The notes below the pieces were generated by a model that did no database searches, was not told the origin of the DNA, and saw nothing but the letters and a program-made list of their open reading frames with translations. From Paenibacillus radicis (ex Gao et al. 2016) (GTDB lineage: Bacteria > Bacillota > Bacilli > Paenibacillales > Paenibacillaceae), in the NCBI RefSeq assembly GCF_014641555.1, contig NZ_BMHY01000002.1, positions 1 to 64,000 on the forward strand: a DNA stretch of 64,000 nucleotides, written 5' to 3'. Position 1 is the stretch's first letter. Every line of letters begins with the position of its first letter. A program made the translations under genes and the position numbers. Positions 7,778-17,390 of this stretch are shown here, piece by piece.

Positions 7778-8119
7778 TTACAACCGATCGAGATCTTCAG
7801 GCACATAACGGTATTGATCGAGATCGATCCGGCCGTTCCGATAAAACTCCACGCCTTCACTCTCTAGATAAAGCATCTGAAGCGAGCGCGACTCGTCATC
7901 CATGACCGCGACCTCACCTTTGGCGTTAACAACCCGGTGCCAGGGGAGCTTATGCGCTTTACTCATCGAATGCAAAATCCGTACGACCTGTCTTGCCCCT
8001 CTAGGGCTGCCGGCAACAGCCGCAATTTGCCCGTACGTCATCACATAACCTTCGGGTATTTCCTTAATGATGCGAAGCACCCTCTCCGTAAAAGGCTGCA
8101 ATTTGCTTTCCGTTCCCAT
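7778..8119 (-). CDS. Alkyltransferase-like protein (ATL, MGMT DNA-binding family)
   Basis: A 113-residue protein consisting of the MGMT/Ogt DNA-binding domain alone. The motif that carries the acceptor cysteine in true alkyltransferases (PCHRV) reads PWHRVV here, which defines ATL proteins. The helix-turn-helix with the recognition segment GSPRGARQVVRIL is intact. ATLs bind O6-alkylguanine without repairing it and pass the lesion to nucleotide excision repair. The start at 8119 has AAGGAG seven bases upstream; a longer reading lacks one. It lies 50 bp behind the AraC gene and may be cotranscribed. Confidence 0.85.
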   Translation of the reverse strand: MGTESKLQPFTERVLRIIKEIPEGYVMTYGQIAAVAGSPRGARQVVRILHSMSKAHKLPWHRVVNAKGEVAVMDDESRSLQMLYLESEGVEFYRNGRIDLDQYRYVPEDLDRL

Positions 8120-8169
8120 CACCATTCTCCTTCTTCTCTTTATTGCTTTCTCTAAGCATAGCATAGCGA

Positions 8170-9012
8170 TTAATCGAAATAGATATCTTTGCGAATACCG
8201 GCTTGCTCCCTCTGACGCCATTCTCCTGGAGACATACCCTCAACTTCTTTGAACACGCGGGTAAAATGGTAAATCGTCTTGAACCCGACCTGCCAGGCGA
8301 TCGTTTTCAAGCTGCCGGGCGTCCCGGTAATGAGCTTTTGCGCTTGTTCAACTCGCACTTGGCGCAAATACTGCGAGAAAGTCACTCCATAGCTGGCGCG
8401 GAATACCCGTCCCAAATAACTATTGCTGTAGCCGATCTCATAAGCCGCGTCATTCAAGGAAATATCCTGTGCAAAATGAGCTTCGACATAGGCTGCCAGC
8501 CTTTGCGCCGCCTCTTGCGGCTCGTAGGTGAGCCCCTTATCTTGTCCCGCTGCAGACGCTGCATCCGGCTCAGCTAATGTCCGTTTCCTTGCCAGGTTAT
8601 AAACCAGCTGGCTCAACATCAGCGCGGATATCGCCTGATAATAGGGCTGCTTGCCGTCGCCTTCACTCCGGATCTGTTCCAGCAGCGGTTTTATTTGCCC
8701 ATCTTCGTCCATAAAAGAGCCTGCACAGCCAAGCGCAGTGTCAATCAGCTCATCGTCGTATAGATTAAACTTCAGATCAAGCGTGCGGCTGGCCCGGCCG
8801 CCTTGGGGGGCGAAGCCATGCATAACGCCAGGCGCAATTAGAAAGAAAACGCCGGGAGAGATCGGAACGGCTTGCTGATCCAGCGTAAAGCTGCCGCTTC
8901 CGTCGACGAAATAAATTAACTGAAAGAAACGATGCTGATGGGGCTCCAGACGATCGCCCCGCTTGTATTCATAGCGGGCGGCCCATTGAATTTGCAGTCC
9001 GTGATGGTTCAT
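8170..9012 (-). CDS. AraC family regulator
   Basis: A 280-residue regulator. Residues 1-110 form a cupin effector domain (EPHQHRFFQLIYFVDGSGSF, ISPGVFFLIAPGVMHGF); the C-terminal hundred residues hold two helix-turn-helix motifs (LNDAAYEIGYSNSYLGRVFRA and LKTIAWQVGFKTIYHFTRVFK). The ATG follows AGGAGG. It is divergent from the beta-propeller gene, so it probably controls that gene and perhaps the carbohydrate importer beyond. The cupin suggests a sugar-type effector. Confidence 0.88.
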   Translation of the reverse strand: MNHHGLQIQWAARYEYKRGDRLEPHQHRFFQLIYFVDGSGSFTLDQQAVPISPGVFFLIAPGVMHGFAPQGGRASRTLDLKFNLYDDELIDTALGCAGSFMDEDGQIKPLLEQIRSEGDGKQPYYQAISALMLSQLVYNLARKRTLAEPDAASAAGQDKGLTYEPQEAAQRLAAYVEAHFAQDISLNDAAYEIGYSNSYLGRVFRASYGVTFSQYLRQVRVEQAQKLITGTPGSLKTIAWQVGFKTIYHFTRVFKEVEGMSPGEWRQREQAGIRKDIYFD

Positions 9013-9148
9013 GCCAACAGCCTCCTGAATTCATTCGCGCTTAGCGACAAAGAAAAGCCGCTCCCGGATAAACCCGCTTCATCGGGCAGTATTACAATGA
9101 AGGGGAAATTACATTTTTACATTCCGCCATATAAAGGAGTTATGCCCC

Positions 9149-10420
9149 TTGATCATTAGTGAGAAATTTCCACGCTATACCGGCTTTGATCCGCTTATTC
9201 CCGTATGGTGCCTGACGCCTGACAGCAAAGGCAGCTTTCACCGTTTTTTCGATACCTCGGCGGTAAGCCCATCTGGCCGCTATGTCGCTGTGCTGCAAAT
9301 GCCGCAGGAGGACAGGCTGCCAGAGCCGGGAGAGACGGCTAACGTCGCCGTCATCGATCTCCATACCGGCGAAGAACGGATCGCCGCGAGCAGCCGGGGT
9401 TGGGAGCCTCAGCTTGGCGCGAACATGAACTGGGGTCCAACCGATGAGACGCTGTATTATAATGATGTCGATACGGCGATATGGGAGCCAATCTGTATCG
9501 AGCTTAACTTGCTAACGGGACATAAGCGCCGCCTTGAGGGCGGTATTTACAAAATATCGCCGGATGGCCAGACGATCATCTCCGCTTGTATGAAGCGGAT
9601 GCGACGGACGCAATTTGGCTATGGTGTCATGGTACCGGATGTTTTCGTTCCTCGCAATACCGGGTTTCCAGACGATGACGGCCTTTATGCGACCGATGTA
9701 CAGACGGGAAAGCGGAGGCTGCTCGTTTCATTGCGGCAAATCGTGGAGCGGGCGAAGCCTGCTATCGATTGGGAGCGCTACGCCGATGGCGAGTGCTATG
9801 GCTTCCATTGCAAGTACAACCCGCAGGGTGACCGGCTCATTTTCACCATGCGCTGGTTCAAAACCGATGAAGAGCAGCCATGGAATATGCTGCACAAACA
9901 AGCGTTGAAGTTCTGGGTGTTAACGATGAAGCCGGATGGAAGCGACATTCATGTAGCCGTCGGACCGGAGCAATGGGACAAGGGAGGCCATCATATCAAC
10001 TGGTTCCCGGACGGGCGCAGACTATCGATGAATTTGTGCCTGGACGGCGACAAGCAGTTGTACTTGGTTCAGGTTAATGATGATGGTACGGAGCTTGTCA
10101 AAATAACGGAAGCCGTGCCCGGCTCTGGTCATCCCACCGTGCATCCGAACGGAAGGCATATGCTGACTGATGCTTACGAGAAAGAAAAGGTCGCGTTTGA
10201 CGATGGCTCCGTCCCTTTAAGATTCATTAATCTGGAAAACGGGACAGAAAAGCTGGCTATTAGGATACCGGTCGGCAACCCCGGAACGAGCGTTACGCCG
10301 GTTCTCCGGGTGGACCCGCATCCCGCCTGGGCGCCCGATCAGCGCCATGTCGTATTTAACGGTTATGTCGATGGCACACGCCGAGTCTTTCTCGCCGATT
10401 TCGGCCCCCTCTTGAAATAA
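9149..10420 (+). CDS. TolB-like beta-propeller protein, possible carbohydrate lyase-type enzyme
   Basis: A 423-residue protein with repeated propeller blades of the SPDG/WxPDG type (VSPSGRYVAVLQM, KISPDGQTIISA, INWFPDGRRLSMN, VHPNGRHMLTD, WAPDQRHVVFNG). There is no signal peptide, so it is cytosolic. Conserved-looking His in GGHHINWF, GHPTVHP and DPHPAW sit at blade starts and could bind a metal, as in oligogalacturonate lyases (PL22); this is only a possibility. The start is TTG at 9149 with AAAGGAG eight bases upstream; the nearby ATG at 9142 runs into a stop after five codons. Divergent AraC gene and nearby importer suggest a role in sugar use. Confidence 0.6.
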   Translation: MIISEKFPRYTGFDPLIPVWCLTPDSKGSFHRFFDTSAVSPSGRYVAVLQMPQEDRLPEPGETANVAVIDLHTGEERIAASSRGWEPQLGANMNWGPTDETLYYNDVDTAIWEPICIELNLLTGHKRRLEGGIYKISPDGQTIISACMKRMRRTQFGYGVMVPDVFVPRNTGFPDDDGLYATDVQTGKRRLLVSLRQIVERAKPAIDWERYADGECYGFHCKYNPQGDRLIFTMRWFKTDEEQPWNMLHKQALKFWVLTMKPDGSDIHVAVGPEQWDKGGHHINWFPDGRRLSMNLCLDGDKQLYLVQVNDDGTELVKITEAVPGSGHPTVHPNGRHMLTDAYEKEKVAFDDGSVPLRFINLENGTEKLAIRIPVGNPGTSVTPVLRVDPHPAWAPDQRHVVFNGYVDGTRRVFLADFGPLLK

Positions 10421-10423
10421 CGG

Positions 10424-10458
10424 AAGGCCCCTTGCCGTAAGAAGGCAAGGGGCCTTTC
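10424..10458. terminator. Bidirectional terminator
   Basis: Thirteen-base stem AAGGCCCCTTGCC with its complement, shared by the propeller gene and the convergent binding-protein gene. Confidence 0.85.
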
Positions 10459-10464
10459 GCTGTC

Positions 10465-12000
10465 TTATCCTTTTCTTGCGGCGTAGGCGGAGTTCATTTC
10501 ATCGATGACCTTCATGTAGCTGGCATCGGCCTTCAACGTATCAACATAACGGTCCCAAGCTTCAATCGATTCTTGGCCCATAATGATCTTGGTTTTGAGA
10601 TCATTCATCTTTTTCGTATAGTCCGGTCCGATTTTGAGCCATGTATCGGAGATTAGGCCAACGCTTGGATCGTCGACGGAATGGGAAGTCCGCTCGTCTA
10701 CGATTTGTTTGTTGCGCTCGAAGAGCTCCTTTGGCATGCCGGTACGGTACGCCCACAAGTAGGGATCGGAACGTTCAAACACTTTGCCGAACGAGCTTTG
10801 GGATACGCTATCCTTGAATGCTTGATCGGTGGCGGTTTTGAAGCCGTCTTCGCCTACTGTATAATGCACGCCTTCGATACCGAAGCACGCGAGCGTGAAG
10901 CCTTCCTCGGAAGCGCCGTAATCCATCAGTGCCAGAATGCGTTTCATTTTATCCTCCGGCACCGATTTCGGGATGAGGAATACGCCGCTGAAGCCCGGCG
11001 AGGATGGGGCATACGTGCCTGCGTCCGATTCCAAATAACTGAGCGGCAGGAAGTTCGCTTGCGGCTCCGTCTTAATCAGCTCAGCTTGGACGCGCCAGAT
11101 CGCTTCGATTGTGTTGGGATAGATACCAACTTTGCCCGCTTTGGCTAAGTCTTCGGATTGCGTTTCCTTCATAATGGCGTAATCGGCTGGCATATAGCCG
11201 GCTGCGAACACTTTGTTCAGCCAGACAAGCGCTTCACGCGTGCCGGGCTCGAAGGTTGTGTCGATCAGCTTGCCGCCGGTTTCCTTCCATTTGCCATTGC
11301 TGTGATTGAGCACGCCTTCCGCCCAGCCCAGATCATTGCGGGGAAGAAGCGGGATTGTGTCTGCGACGCCGTTGCCGTCCGGATCTTGCTCAGCGAAGGC
11401 TTTCATGACGTTGAACAAATCATCCAGCGTGCGAGGCGTCTCCAGTTTGAGCTTCTCCAGCCAATCCTGACGGATGATCGGCAGCCATGGACCGCCGTGG
11501 GACGGACGAACGGAAGGAATGACGTAGTTTTTGCCGTCGATTTTCGTCTTTTCCCATGTCGCCTCCGGATACTCCATCAGATGCGGATAGTCTTTCAAGT
11601 ACGGGCTCAAATCCCAGAACGCGCCTTGCTTGATCATTTGACGCATCAGCGAGTTGTTGAAGTCCAGCACTTTGACTAGATCGGGCATTTCGCCGGATGC
11701 CAGAATGAGATTGATTTTATCGCCGTAGCTGTTAGGAGACGTCCACATGATGTTCAGCTTCGTATTTGTCTTTTTCTCGAATTCCTTCAGCACGGGATTG
11801 TCCGGTCCCGGCGCTTCCGGTGTATTGAATTCGGTAATAATGCTAATCGATACCGGCTTATCGCCGGAGGCATCCGGGGACGATTTGCCGCCTTGGCCGG
11901 ATGATGGATCGGATGAATTGGATGCGCAGGCCGAGAGCAGTGTAACGGCGAGACAGGCAGTAAGCATCAGCTTCACCCAATGGTTGATTTGCTTTTTCAT
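10465..12000 (-). CDS. Lpl-type extracellular solute-binding lipoprotein
   Basis: A 511-residue binding protein with lipobox LLSAC at the end of the signal peptide. A Ser/Gly-rich linker follows, then a family-1 fold (KTKIDGKNYVIPSVRPSHGGPWLPIIRQDWLEKL). The size and WLEKL/D-x-D-G-N-G (DPDGNGVADTIPL) features are typical of the LplA/YtcQ group that imports complex sugars in Paenibacillus and Bacillus. The ATG follows GGGAGG. Last gene of a four-gene unit after two permeases and a membrane regulator. No ATPase is present, so a shared MsmX-type ATPase would energise it. Confidence 0.85.
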   Translation of the reverse strand: MKKQINHWVKLMLTACLAVTLLSACASNSSDPSSGQGGKSSPDASGDKPVSISIITEFNTPEAPGPDNPVLKEFEKKTNTKLNIMWTSPNSYGDKINLILASGEMPDLVKVLDFNNSLMRQMIKQGAFWDLSPYLKDYPHLMEYPEATWEKTKIDGKNYVIPSVRPSHGGPWLPIIRQDWLEKLKLETPRTLDDLFNVMKAFAEQDPDGNGVADTIPLLPRNDLGWAEGVLNHSNGKWKETGGKLIDTTFEPGTREALVWLNKVFAAGYMPADYAIMKETQSEDLAKAGKVGIYPNTIEAIWRVQAELIKTEPQANFLPLSYLESDAGTYAPSSPGFSGVFLIPKSVPEDKMKRILALMDYGASEEGFTLACFGIEGVHYTVGEDGFKTATDQAFKDSVSQSSFGKVFERSDPYLWAYRTGMPKELFERNKQIVDERTSHSVDDPSVGLISDTWLKIGPDYTKKMNDLKTKIIMGQESIEAWDRYVDTLKADASYMKVIDEMNSAYAARKG

Positions 12001-12017
12001 AGAAAGAAACCCTCCCT

Positions 12018-12890
12018 TTATTCTTTGACGGAACCGAGCATAACGCCTTTGGCAAAATGCTTTTGCAACAGCGGGTAGATTAAGAGAATCGGCGTTGTCG
12101 CCACGACTACGGCAGCCATTTTCAACGTTTGAGCGGGCAGCTGCTGTTCATTCATCAGCTCTGCGGCGCCCGCGCCTTGCGATGAGGTGGACGATTCGAT
12201 CAATATGTTTTGCAGCAAAATTTGCAGCGGCCATTTCGTAGAATCATTAATATAGAGAACCGCGTTGAAATAGGTGTTCCAATAGCCGACGGCATAGAAG
12301 AGACCAAATGCGGCCATAGCGGGCAGCGACAGCGGCAATATGATGCGGAAAAAGATGCCGATGTCATTGTAGCCGTCCACCATAGCGGCTTCCTCTAGTG
12401 CAGGCGGGATGCTGTCGAAGAAGCTTTTCATCAGGAACACATACCAGCCGCTGCTGAGTACAGGCAAGATCAATGACCAGATGTTGTTGATCAGATGAAG
12501 ATCGCGCACGAGAATGTAATGCGGAATGATGCCGGGACTGAACAGCATCGTGAAGAGCACCATCAGCATGAGCGGTTTACGGATTTTTAAGCGCTTTCGG
12601 GAAAGTCCGTAGGCAAGCGTAGCCGTAACCATGAGACTAAGCAGCGTACCTACCGTCGCAAGAAACGTGCTGACGCCCGTTGCGCGGATGTAAGATGCGG
12701 TGGACAGGATGTATTTGTACGACAGCAGCGACCATTTTTCCGGAAACAGCACGAAGCCTTGCTTGGTGATATATTCGGCGGGATCGGTGAATGAGACGAC
12801 AAATACGTAGTAGAGCGGGAAGAGCGTCACCAGTCCGACCAAGGTCAGAATGAAGATATTGATGAAATCGAACAGCTTGCCTTCTTTCAT
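12018..12890 (-). CDS. Carbohydrate ABC transporter permease (LplC/YtcP-like)
   Basis: A 290-residue inner-membrane permease with six hydrophobic helices and the EAA loop (PPALEEAAMVDGYNDIGIFFRIILPLSLPAMA) that contacts the ATPase. It ends in the common GVMLGSVKE tail of this subfamily. Its ATG overlaps the stop of the upstream permease (TAATG), showing translational coupling. Confidence 0.9.
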   Translation of the reverse strand: MKEGKLFDFINIFILTLVGLVTLFPLYYVFVVSFTDPAEYITKQGFVLFPEKWSLLSYKYILSTASYIRATGVSTFLATVGTLLSLMVTATLAYGLSRKRLKIRKPLMLMVLFTMLFSPGIIPHYILVRDLHLINNIWSLILPVLSSGWYVFLMKSFFDSIPPALEEAAMVDGYNDIGIFFRIILPLSLPAMAAFGLFYAVGYWNTYFNAVLYINDSTKWPLQILLQNILIESSTSSQGAGAAELMNEQQLPAQTLKMAAVVVATTPILLIYPLLQKHFAKGVMLGSVKE

Positions 12891-13792
12891 TAGTACAATC
12901 CCTCCTCGCCGAATCGTTTGGCCAGCTTGTTGGCGCCGATGACCATGAGCAGGCCGATGACCGACGTGAACAAACCGACGGCGGTGCTGTAGCTGAATTG
13001 GCCTTGCTGAATACCGTTGCGGTAGACATAGGTTTCGAACACGTCCGCCACATCCGTAACTGCGCTGTTCATCATCAGGAAGACTTGCTCAAACCCGACG
13101 TCCATAATGCTGCCCAGCCGCAGGATCAAGAGCGTGATGACGACGTGGCGAATGCCGGGAAGCGTGACATGCCAGATTTGCCGGAGCCGGCTGGCACCGT
13201 CGATTTTAGCGGCTTCATTAAGCTGTGGATCGATGCCGGCCATTGCCGCCAGGAAGATGATTGTGCCCCAGCCGGTCTCCTTCCATATGCTCTGCACGGT
13301 GAGCAGCTGCCAGAAGATGCCGGGATTCGTCAGGAAATTGTACGGCTCGAAGCCAAAGCTGACGAGCAGCTTGTTAATGATGCCCCCGCTTTGGGACAGC
13401 AGCAGAAACGTAATGCCCGAGATAATGACCCAGGACAGAAAATGGGGTAAATAAATAACGGACTGGATAACGCGTTTATACCGTTTCAAGCGAAGCTCGT
13501 TCAGCATAAGGGCAATAATGATCGGCATTGGAAAATAGAACAGAATGTTCATCAGGCTGATCACCATCGTATTGCGGAAAATCAGAAAGAAATCTGGATT
13601 TTTGAACAAGGTAACAAAATGCTCGAACCCGACCCAAGGGCTTTTCCACATCCCCATATAAGGCGAATAATCTTGAAATGAAATGATGATTCCCCACATC
13701 GGAACATACTTGAACAGCAGGAAATAGATGACGCCCGGTAATATAAGCAAATATAAAAACAGATCTTTCCGTATGCCGGTTAGAACCTTCAT
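12890..13792 (-). CDS. Carbohydrate ABC transporter permease (LplB-like)
   Basis: A 300-residue permease with the N-terminal LFLYLLILPGVIYFLLFKYVPMWGIIISFQDY signature of LplB-type proteins and an EAA loop (PQLNEAAKIDGASRLRQIWHVTLPGI). The start at 13792 has AGGAGG eight bases upstream; the reading extended to 13837 has none. It lies 22 bp behind the regulator gene, so the four genes form one operon. Confidence 0.9.
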   Translation of the reverse strand: MKVLTGIRKDLFLYLLILPGVIYFLLFKYVPMWGIIISFQDYSPYMGMWKSPWVGFEHFVTLFKNPDFFLIFRNTMVISLMNILFYFPMPIIIALMLNELRLKRYKRVIQSVIYLPHFLSWVIISGITFLLLSQSGGIINKLLVSFGFEPYNFLTNPGIFWQLLTVQSIWKETGWGTIIFLAAMAGIDPQLNEAAKIDGASRLRQIWHVTLPGIRHVVITLLILRLGSIMDVGFEQVFLMMNSAVTDVADVFETYVYRNGIQQGQFSYSTAVGLFTSVIGLLMVIGANKLAKRFGEEGLY

Positions 13793-13814
13793 AACCTCGT
13801 TCCTCCTAAAGCCG

Positions 13815-16178
13815 TTACTCAGGTGCATGCTTCTCACGGTATTGTCCAGGCGTGAGGCCTTCGTGTTTTTTGAACGTACGGTTGTAATAAGCAGGCTGAT
13901 AGCCGACCTGTGCGGCGATCTCGCTAATCTTCAAATGCGTGCCGACAAGCAGTTCCTTTGACCTGTTTAATCGTAAACGGGTTAAATAATCAATGAAGTT
14001 AACGCCGGCGTATTGCCGGAAGCTGACGCTGAGCTTCTGCGGGTAAGTACCGAATCGTTCGGCGCAATCCTCCAGTGACAGATCCTGCATGTAATGCTCC
14101 TGCATGAGGGCGATCACTTTCTCTACCGTCTGTTTGATCTCCATATCCTTATGCGACTGCATTTCCTCCATGAAAGGCGCGAGTACAGACGCATTGAACC
14201 AGTCCAGCATGGCAGAGGGCTCACGGAGCTGCAGCAGCTGCTCATACAGATTGATCCCTTTGTATAGTTGCTGAGGATTGCTGCCCATCTGAATCATCGT
14301 AAAAAGAACGTTGCCCAGCAATTGCAGCATGCCCTGCTGAATGGCGTACGCATTGGACGATTTGGCGCGCAAGGCGTCCATGAAAGCCTTGGTGTGCTGG
14401 GCAGCCTGCTCCTCCATGCCCGATTGCAGCGCTTGGAGAAGCAGGTTTCCTTGAAGGAAAGGATAGATGGAAGCGGGCTCGCCTGCCGGCGCCAATGCTT
14501 CTGTATCAATCACAGAATCGTCCGTCTCGGTTCCCCGGTGACGCATTGCCCGGCGGGTATCCTCCAGCATGATGGACAAATGCTTCACCGATGTAGTCAC
14601 CCGGCTGACGCCGACGGTTGCCTGGAGCTTCAGATACGTTTGCAAAGGTGCGATCAGCTGCCGGCCAAATCCCGAGACGGCAGCTTTGATCTGCTCCTTG
14701 GCTAACTCGTCAGAGTGGGTGAACAGCACCCCGATCGTCAAGTCTTGGAAGTTAATGACGAGTGCAGGCATGGACAGTGGAGAGTGCTCCGACCGTTGCT
14801 GCTCTTGGAGCATCTCCTCCATAATGTTGGCAGCCGCGAACGTAAGGAGCCGGTCGTCGCCGCTCGCCAAATTGCCATAGCGATTGGTAAAGCCGCTTAG
14901 CTCCACTAGCAGCATGGAATAGCAGACATTGTCCGTCGGCAGCTCGTATTGTTCGAATTGCTCGCGGATCCGGTAGTCCGGCAAGGCATTCAGATGCCCC
15001 TGCACGAGCTGCAGCACGAATCCGTCTCGCAGGGCGGGCATTGCCTTTTCCAGCTTGAATTTCATATCTGTCCTTTCCCGGAGCAGGTAGTTCCATCTGG
15101 ACTCGATGAACTGCACCTCATTCCTTCTGGGCGCATCGACGGCGGACGCTGGATGATCATGTCCAAACACCTTCGTCAAATAGAGCAGAGGCCGGTAAAG
15201 CTGCTTTGATGCGAGCCATGACAAAATAAAGGCAATGACCAGTCCCAGTATTCCTGCGAATAGCGGCAGCTTGAATATTCGCTCTACCGGCTTGATCAGA
15301 TGGGACAGCGGTGTTGCGCAAACGTAGAGCCAGCCTGTGCTTTTCAGATGACCGTAGGTGACGACGTACACTTCCCGGTCCGCAGAATAAGAGAAGGAAC
15401 CGGAGCTCTTCCCGCTGTTCTGCACAGCAGTGAGAATGGCATCATTCAGCTTGGACTTTGTATCATCTTCTCCGGCGGGGTGCGCCGCGCTAGTGACCAG
15501 ATAACCTTGATCCGGATTGAAAATGAATGCGCTTCCTTTTTCCGGCGGACTAAGCTGCTCCAATAAGGAGGCTAGCTCCCCCTTATTAAGACCGACAATA
15601 ATTGCACCGTAGGCGGGGTCGCTTAATACGGGAACCTTTTGCACGAGTGACAAGCTTAGCGTGTTTTTTGTACGGTTCTCTGTTGCTGCTAGCCGATCGG
15701 TCCAAAAAATCATTTGCTGCTGTTCCAGCAGAGGGAGGTAGCGCTCCGTGAACAACTTTTGCGGAAGCGGGAGGCTCCCGTCCTCTCCGTCGATCAGGAG
15801 CGGCTTGTCGCCTCCAATCAGCAAGGAGACTTGGCTAATAAGCGGGTCCGATTGCTTCATCACGACCAATTGATTGAATAAATCGAGCGTATAACGGACA
15901 TCTTGCCCGATCGAGTGGTTAGGCAGCTCCATGATGAGCGGATTGTATGCCCATTGATTGACGGTCATTTTTAATTGGGTGAGCTGGGCATCCATCCTCT
16001 CTGACACTTGCGCATACTGAAGCTCCTGGGTACGGCCGACCTCCCGTTCAATTTCGCGAACCCCCGTATAGTAGGTAAGGATAGCAAGCGTAATTAATGG
16101 GATGCTTGAGATGAGCAGCGTGATGATTAAGCTCTTATGGAAGAAGCTGACGTTGTTCCGGGGTCTGCCATTTTTCAT
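13815..16178 (-). CDS. Membrane-bound AraC-type regulator with extracellular sensor
   Basis: A 787-residue protein. A membrane helix near residues 13-35 leads into a long extracellular Cache-like sensor region up to a second helix around residue 280 (LPLFAGILGLVIAFILSWLASKQLY). A cytosolic linker and a C-terminal AraC domain follow (LEDCAERFGTYPQKLSVSFRQY and ISEIAAQVGYQPAYYNRTFKKHEGLTPGQYR, written in parts). This is the one-component type that often precedes Lpl-type importers in Paenibacillus and senses extracellular sugar. The start at 16178 follows GAAAGGGA; an upstream extension has no ribosome site. It heads the transporter operon. Confidence 0.85.
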   Translation of the reverse strand: MKNGRPRNNVSFFHKSLIITLLISSIPLITLAILTYYTGVREIEREVGRTQELQYAQVSERMDAQLTQLKMTVNQWAYNPLIMELPNHSIGQDVRYTLDLFNQLVVMKQSDPLISQVSLLIGGDKPLLIDGEDGSLPLPQKLFTERYLPLLEQQQMIFWTDRLAATENRTKNTLSLSLVQKVPVLSDPAYGAIIVGLNKGELASLLEQLSPPEKGSAFIFNPDQGYLVTSAAHPAGEDDTKSKLNDAILTAVQNSGKSSGSFSYSADREVYVVTYGHLKSTGWLYVCATPLSHLIKPVERIFKLPLFAGILGLVIAFILSWLASKQLYRPLLYLTKVFGHDHPASAVDAPRRNEVQFIESRWNYLLRERTDMKFKLEKAMPALRDGFVLQLVQGHLNALPDYRIREQFEQYELPTDNVCYSMLLVELSGFTNRYGNLASGDDRLLTFAAANIMEEMLQEQQRSEHSPLSMPALVINFQDLTIGVLFTHSDELAKEQIKAAVSGFGRQLIAPLQTYLKLQATVGVSRVTTSVKHLSIMLEDTRRAMRHRGTETDDSVIDTEALAPAGEPASIYPFLQGNLLLQALQSGMEEQAAQHTKAFMDALRAKSSNAYAIQQGMLQLLGNVLFTMIQMGSNPQQLYKGINLYEQLLQLREPSAMLDWFNASVLAPFMEEMQSHKDMEIKQTVEKVIALMQEHYMQDLSLEDCAERFGTYPQKLSVSFRQYAGVNFIDYLTRLRLNRSKELLVGTHLKISEIAAQVGYQPAYYNRTFKKHEGLTPGQYREKHAPE

Positions 16179-16444
16179 TCGATCGAATCCCTTTCTCCGT
16201 CTGCATATCCCCACTATAGGAGGGCGTATCCTTGCAGACAATTAGACATTTTTATAGTGATGCGCTAAGCGTATTGGATATTTTTCGCGCAAACCATTGC
16301 ACTTTTTTAGCAAATAGCCAGAAACCGCGGCGTATCGCTTTATTTTACACGGAAGAGGCAATTTGACACAGGGGCTGGAGTCGTTCTCCTGGAACGTGCT
16401 AGTATGGGGATGGGGATACACGGAATGAAGAGGAGGGACAAGCT

Positions 16445-17185
16445 ATGAATGAAACGATTCAAGTGATGCTGGGGCATCGTTCGATTCGGAAGTTTAAAGA
16501 CGCTCCGGTCGCTAAGGAGCAGTTGGATGTCATTATAGAGGCGGCGCAGCATGCGTCCACTTCGAGCAATATGCAAGCTTTTACCGTTATTCGCATTACC
16601 GATGCCGGGTTGCGGGAACAGCTTGCTGTGCTGGCGGGCAATCAGGCATATGTGTCGCAATGCCCGGAGTTTCTAGTATGGTGCGCCGATTTGCACCGGT
16701 ATGAGCGGGCGGGTGCTAGAGCGCTTCCCGAAGGCGAGGAGCCGCGCAGCACGACGGAAAACTTCATCGTCGCTACAGTCGATGCAGCGCTGGCCGCGCA
16801 AAATGCGGCTGTTGCCGCCGAATCGCTGGGGCTTGGCATCGTCTATATCGGCGGTTTGCGTAACAATCCGAGGCAAGTGTCGGAGCTGTTGCGATTGCCG
16901 CAGTATGTCTATCCGGTGTTCGGCATGTGCATTGGCGTGCCGGATCAGGAGCCGCTTGTACGGCCGCGGTTGCCGAGAGAGGCAATTCTTCATGAGAACG
17001 GCTATTGCGAGGAACGCATTGACCCAGCGATTGATCAATATAATGTAACATTGAGCGATTACATGAGCGAACGGACGAACGGGAAGGCCGCTACGAGCTG
17101 GTCACAGGCGATGGCAGCCAAGAAAGATGCGCCGAGGCTGCATATGCGTGAGTTTCTGTATGGACAGGGTTTTAGGCTGGAGTAG
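16445..17185 (+). CDS. NfsA/NfrA-type flavin nitroreductase
   Basis: A 246-residue FMN enzyme that reduces nitro compounds, quinones or flavin with NADPH. Hallmarks are the N-terminal HRSIRKFKDAPV, the flavin contact STSSNMQAFTVI, and the central AAQNAAVAAESLGLGIVYIGGLRN. The C-terminal RxHMREFLYGQGF is typical of the NfsA/FRP group. The ATG follows GAGGAGGG. It stands alone. Its physiological substrate cannot be read from the sequence. Confidence 0.9.
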   Translation: MNETIQVMLGHRSIRKFKDAPVAKEQLDVIIEAAQHASTSSNMQAFTVIRITDAGLREQLAVLAGNQAYVSQCPEFLVWCADLHRYERAGARALPEGEEPRSTTENFIVATVDAALAAQNAAVAAESLGLGIVYIGGLRNNPRQVSELLRLPQYVYPVFGMCIGVPDQEPLVRPRLPREAILHENGYCEERIDPAIDQYNVTLSDYMSERTNGKAATSWSQAMAAKKDAPRLHMREFLYGQGFRLE

Positions 17186-17271
17186 GGCAGGGGAGTGCGC
17201 ATTGGTTTTGGCATATGAGGCGATGGCGTGAACAAAATAAAAAGGATTTTAGAATTAAATTGCCCGTGGCA

Positions 17272-17300
17272 TTGACATCAAAGGTGAGAACTATTATCAT
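17272..17300 (+). promoter_or_regulatory. Sigma-A-type promoter of the siderophore ATPase gene
   Basis: TTGACA at 17272-17277 and TATCAT at 17295-17300 with a 17-bp spacer. Confidence 0.75.
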
Positions 17301-17313
17301 TAAGTAGTGCTAA

Positions 17314-17328
17314 TGATAATTGTTATCA
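17314..17328. promoter_or_regulatory. Fur box upstream of the siderophore ATPase gene
   Basis: TGATAAT-T-GTTATCA is a 7-1-7 Fur site with one mismatch. It lies just downstream of the -10 element, so iron-loaded Fur would block transcription. Confidence 0.8.
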
Positions 17329-17390
17329 TAAAAATTTCACCAAATAGATGATATCCCGGGAAACGGGCCTGGAAGGAGCGTGCAAGTCAA

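Noticed and set aside
10681-11679. Two open frames on the plus strand opposite the Lpl binding-protein gene
   Set aside because: Antisense shadows of a clear lipoprotein gene; no ribosome sites and no domain.
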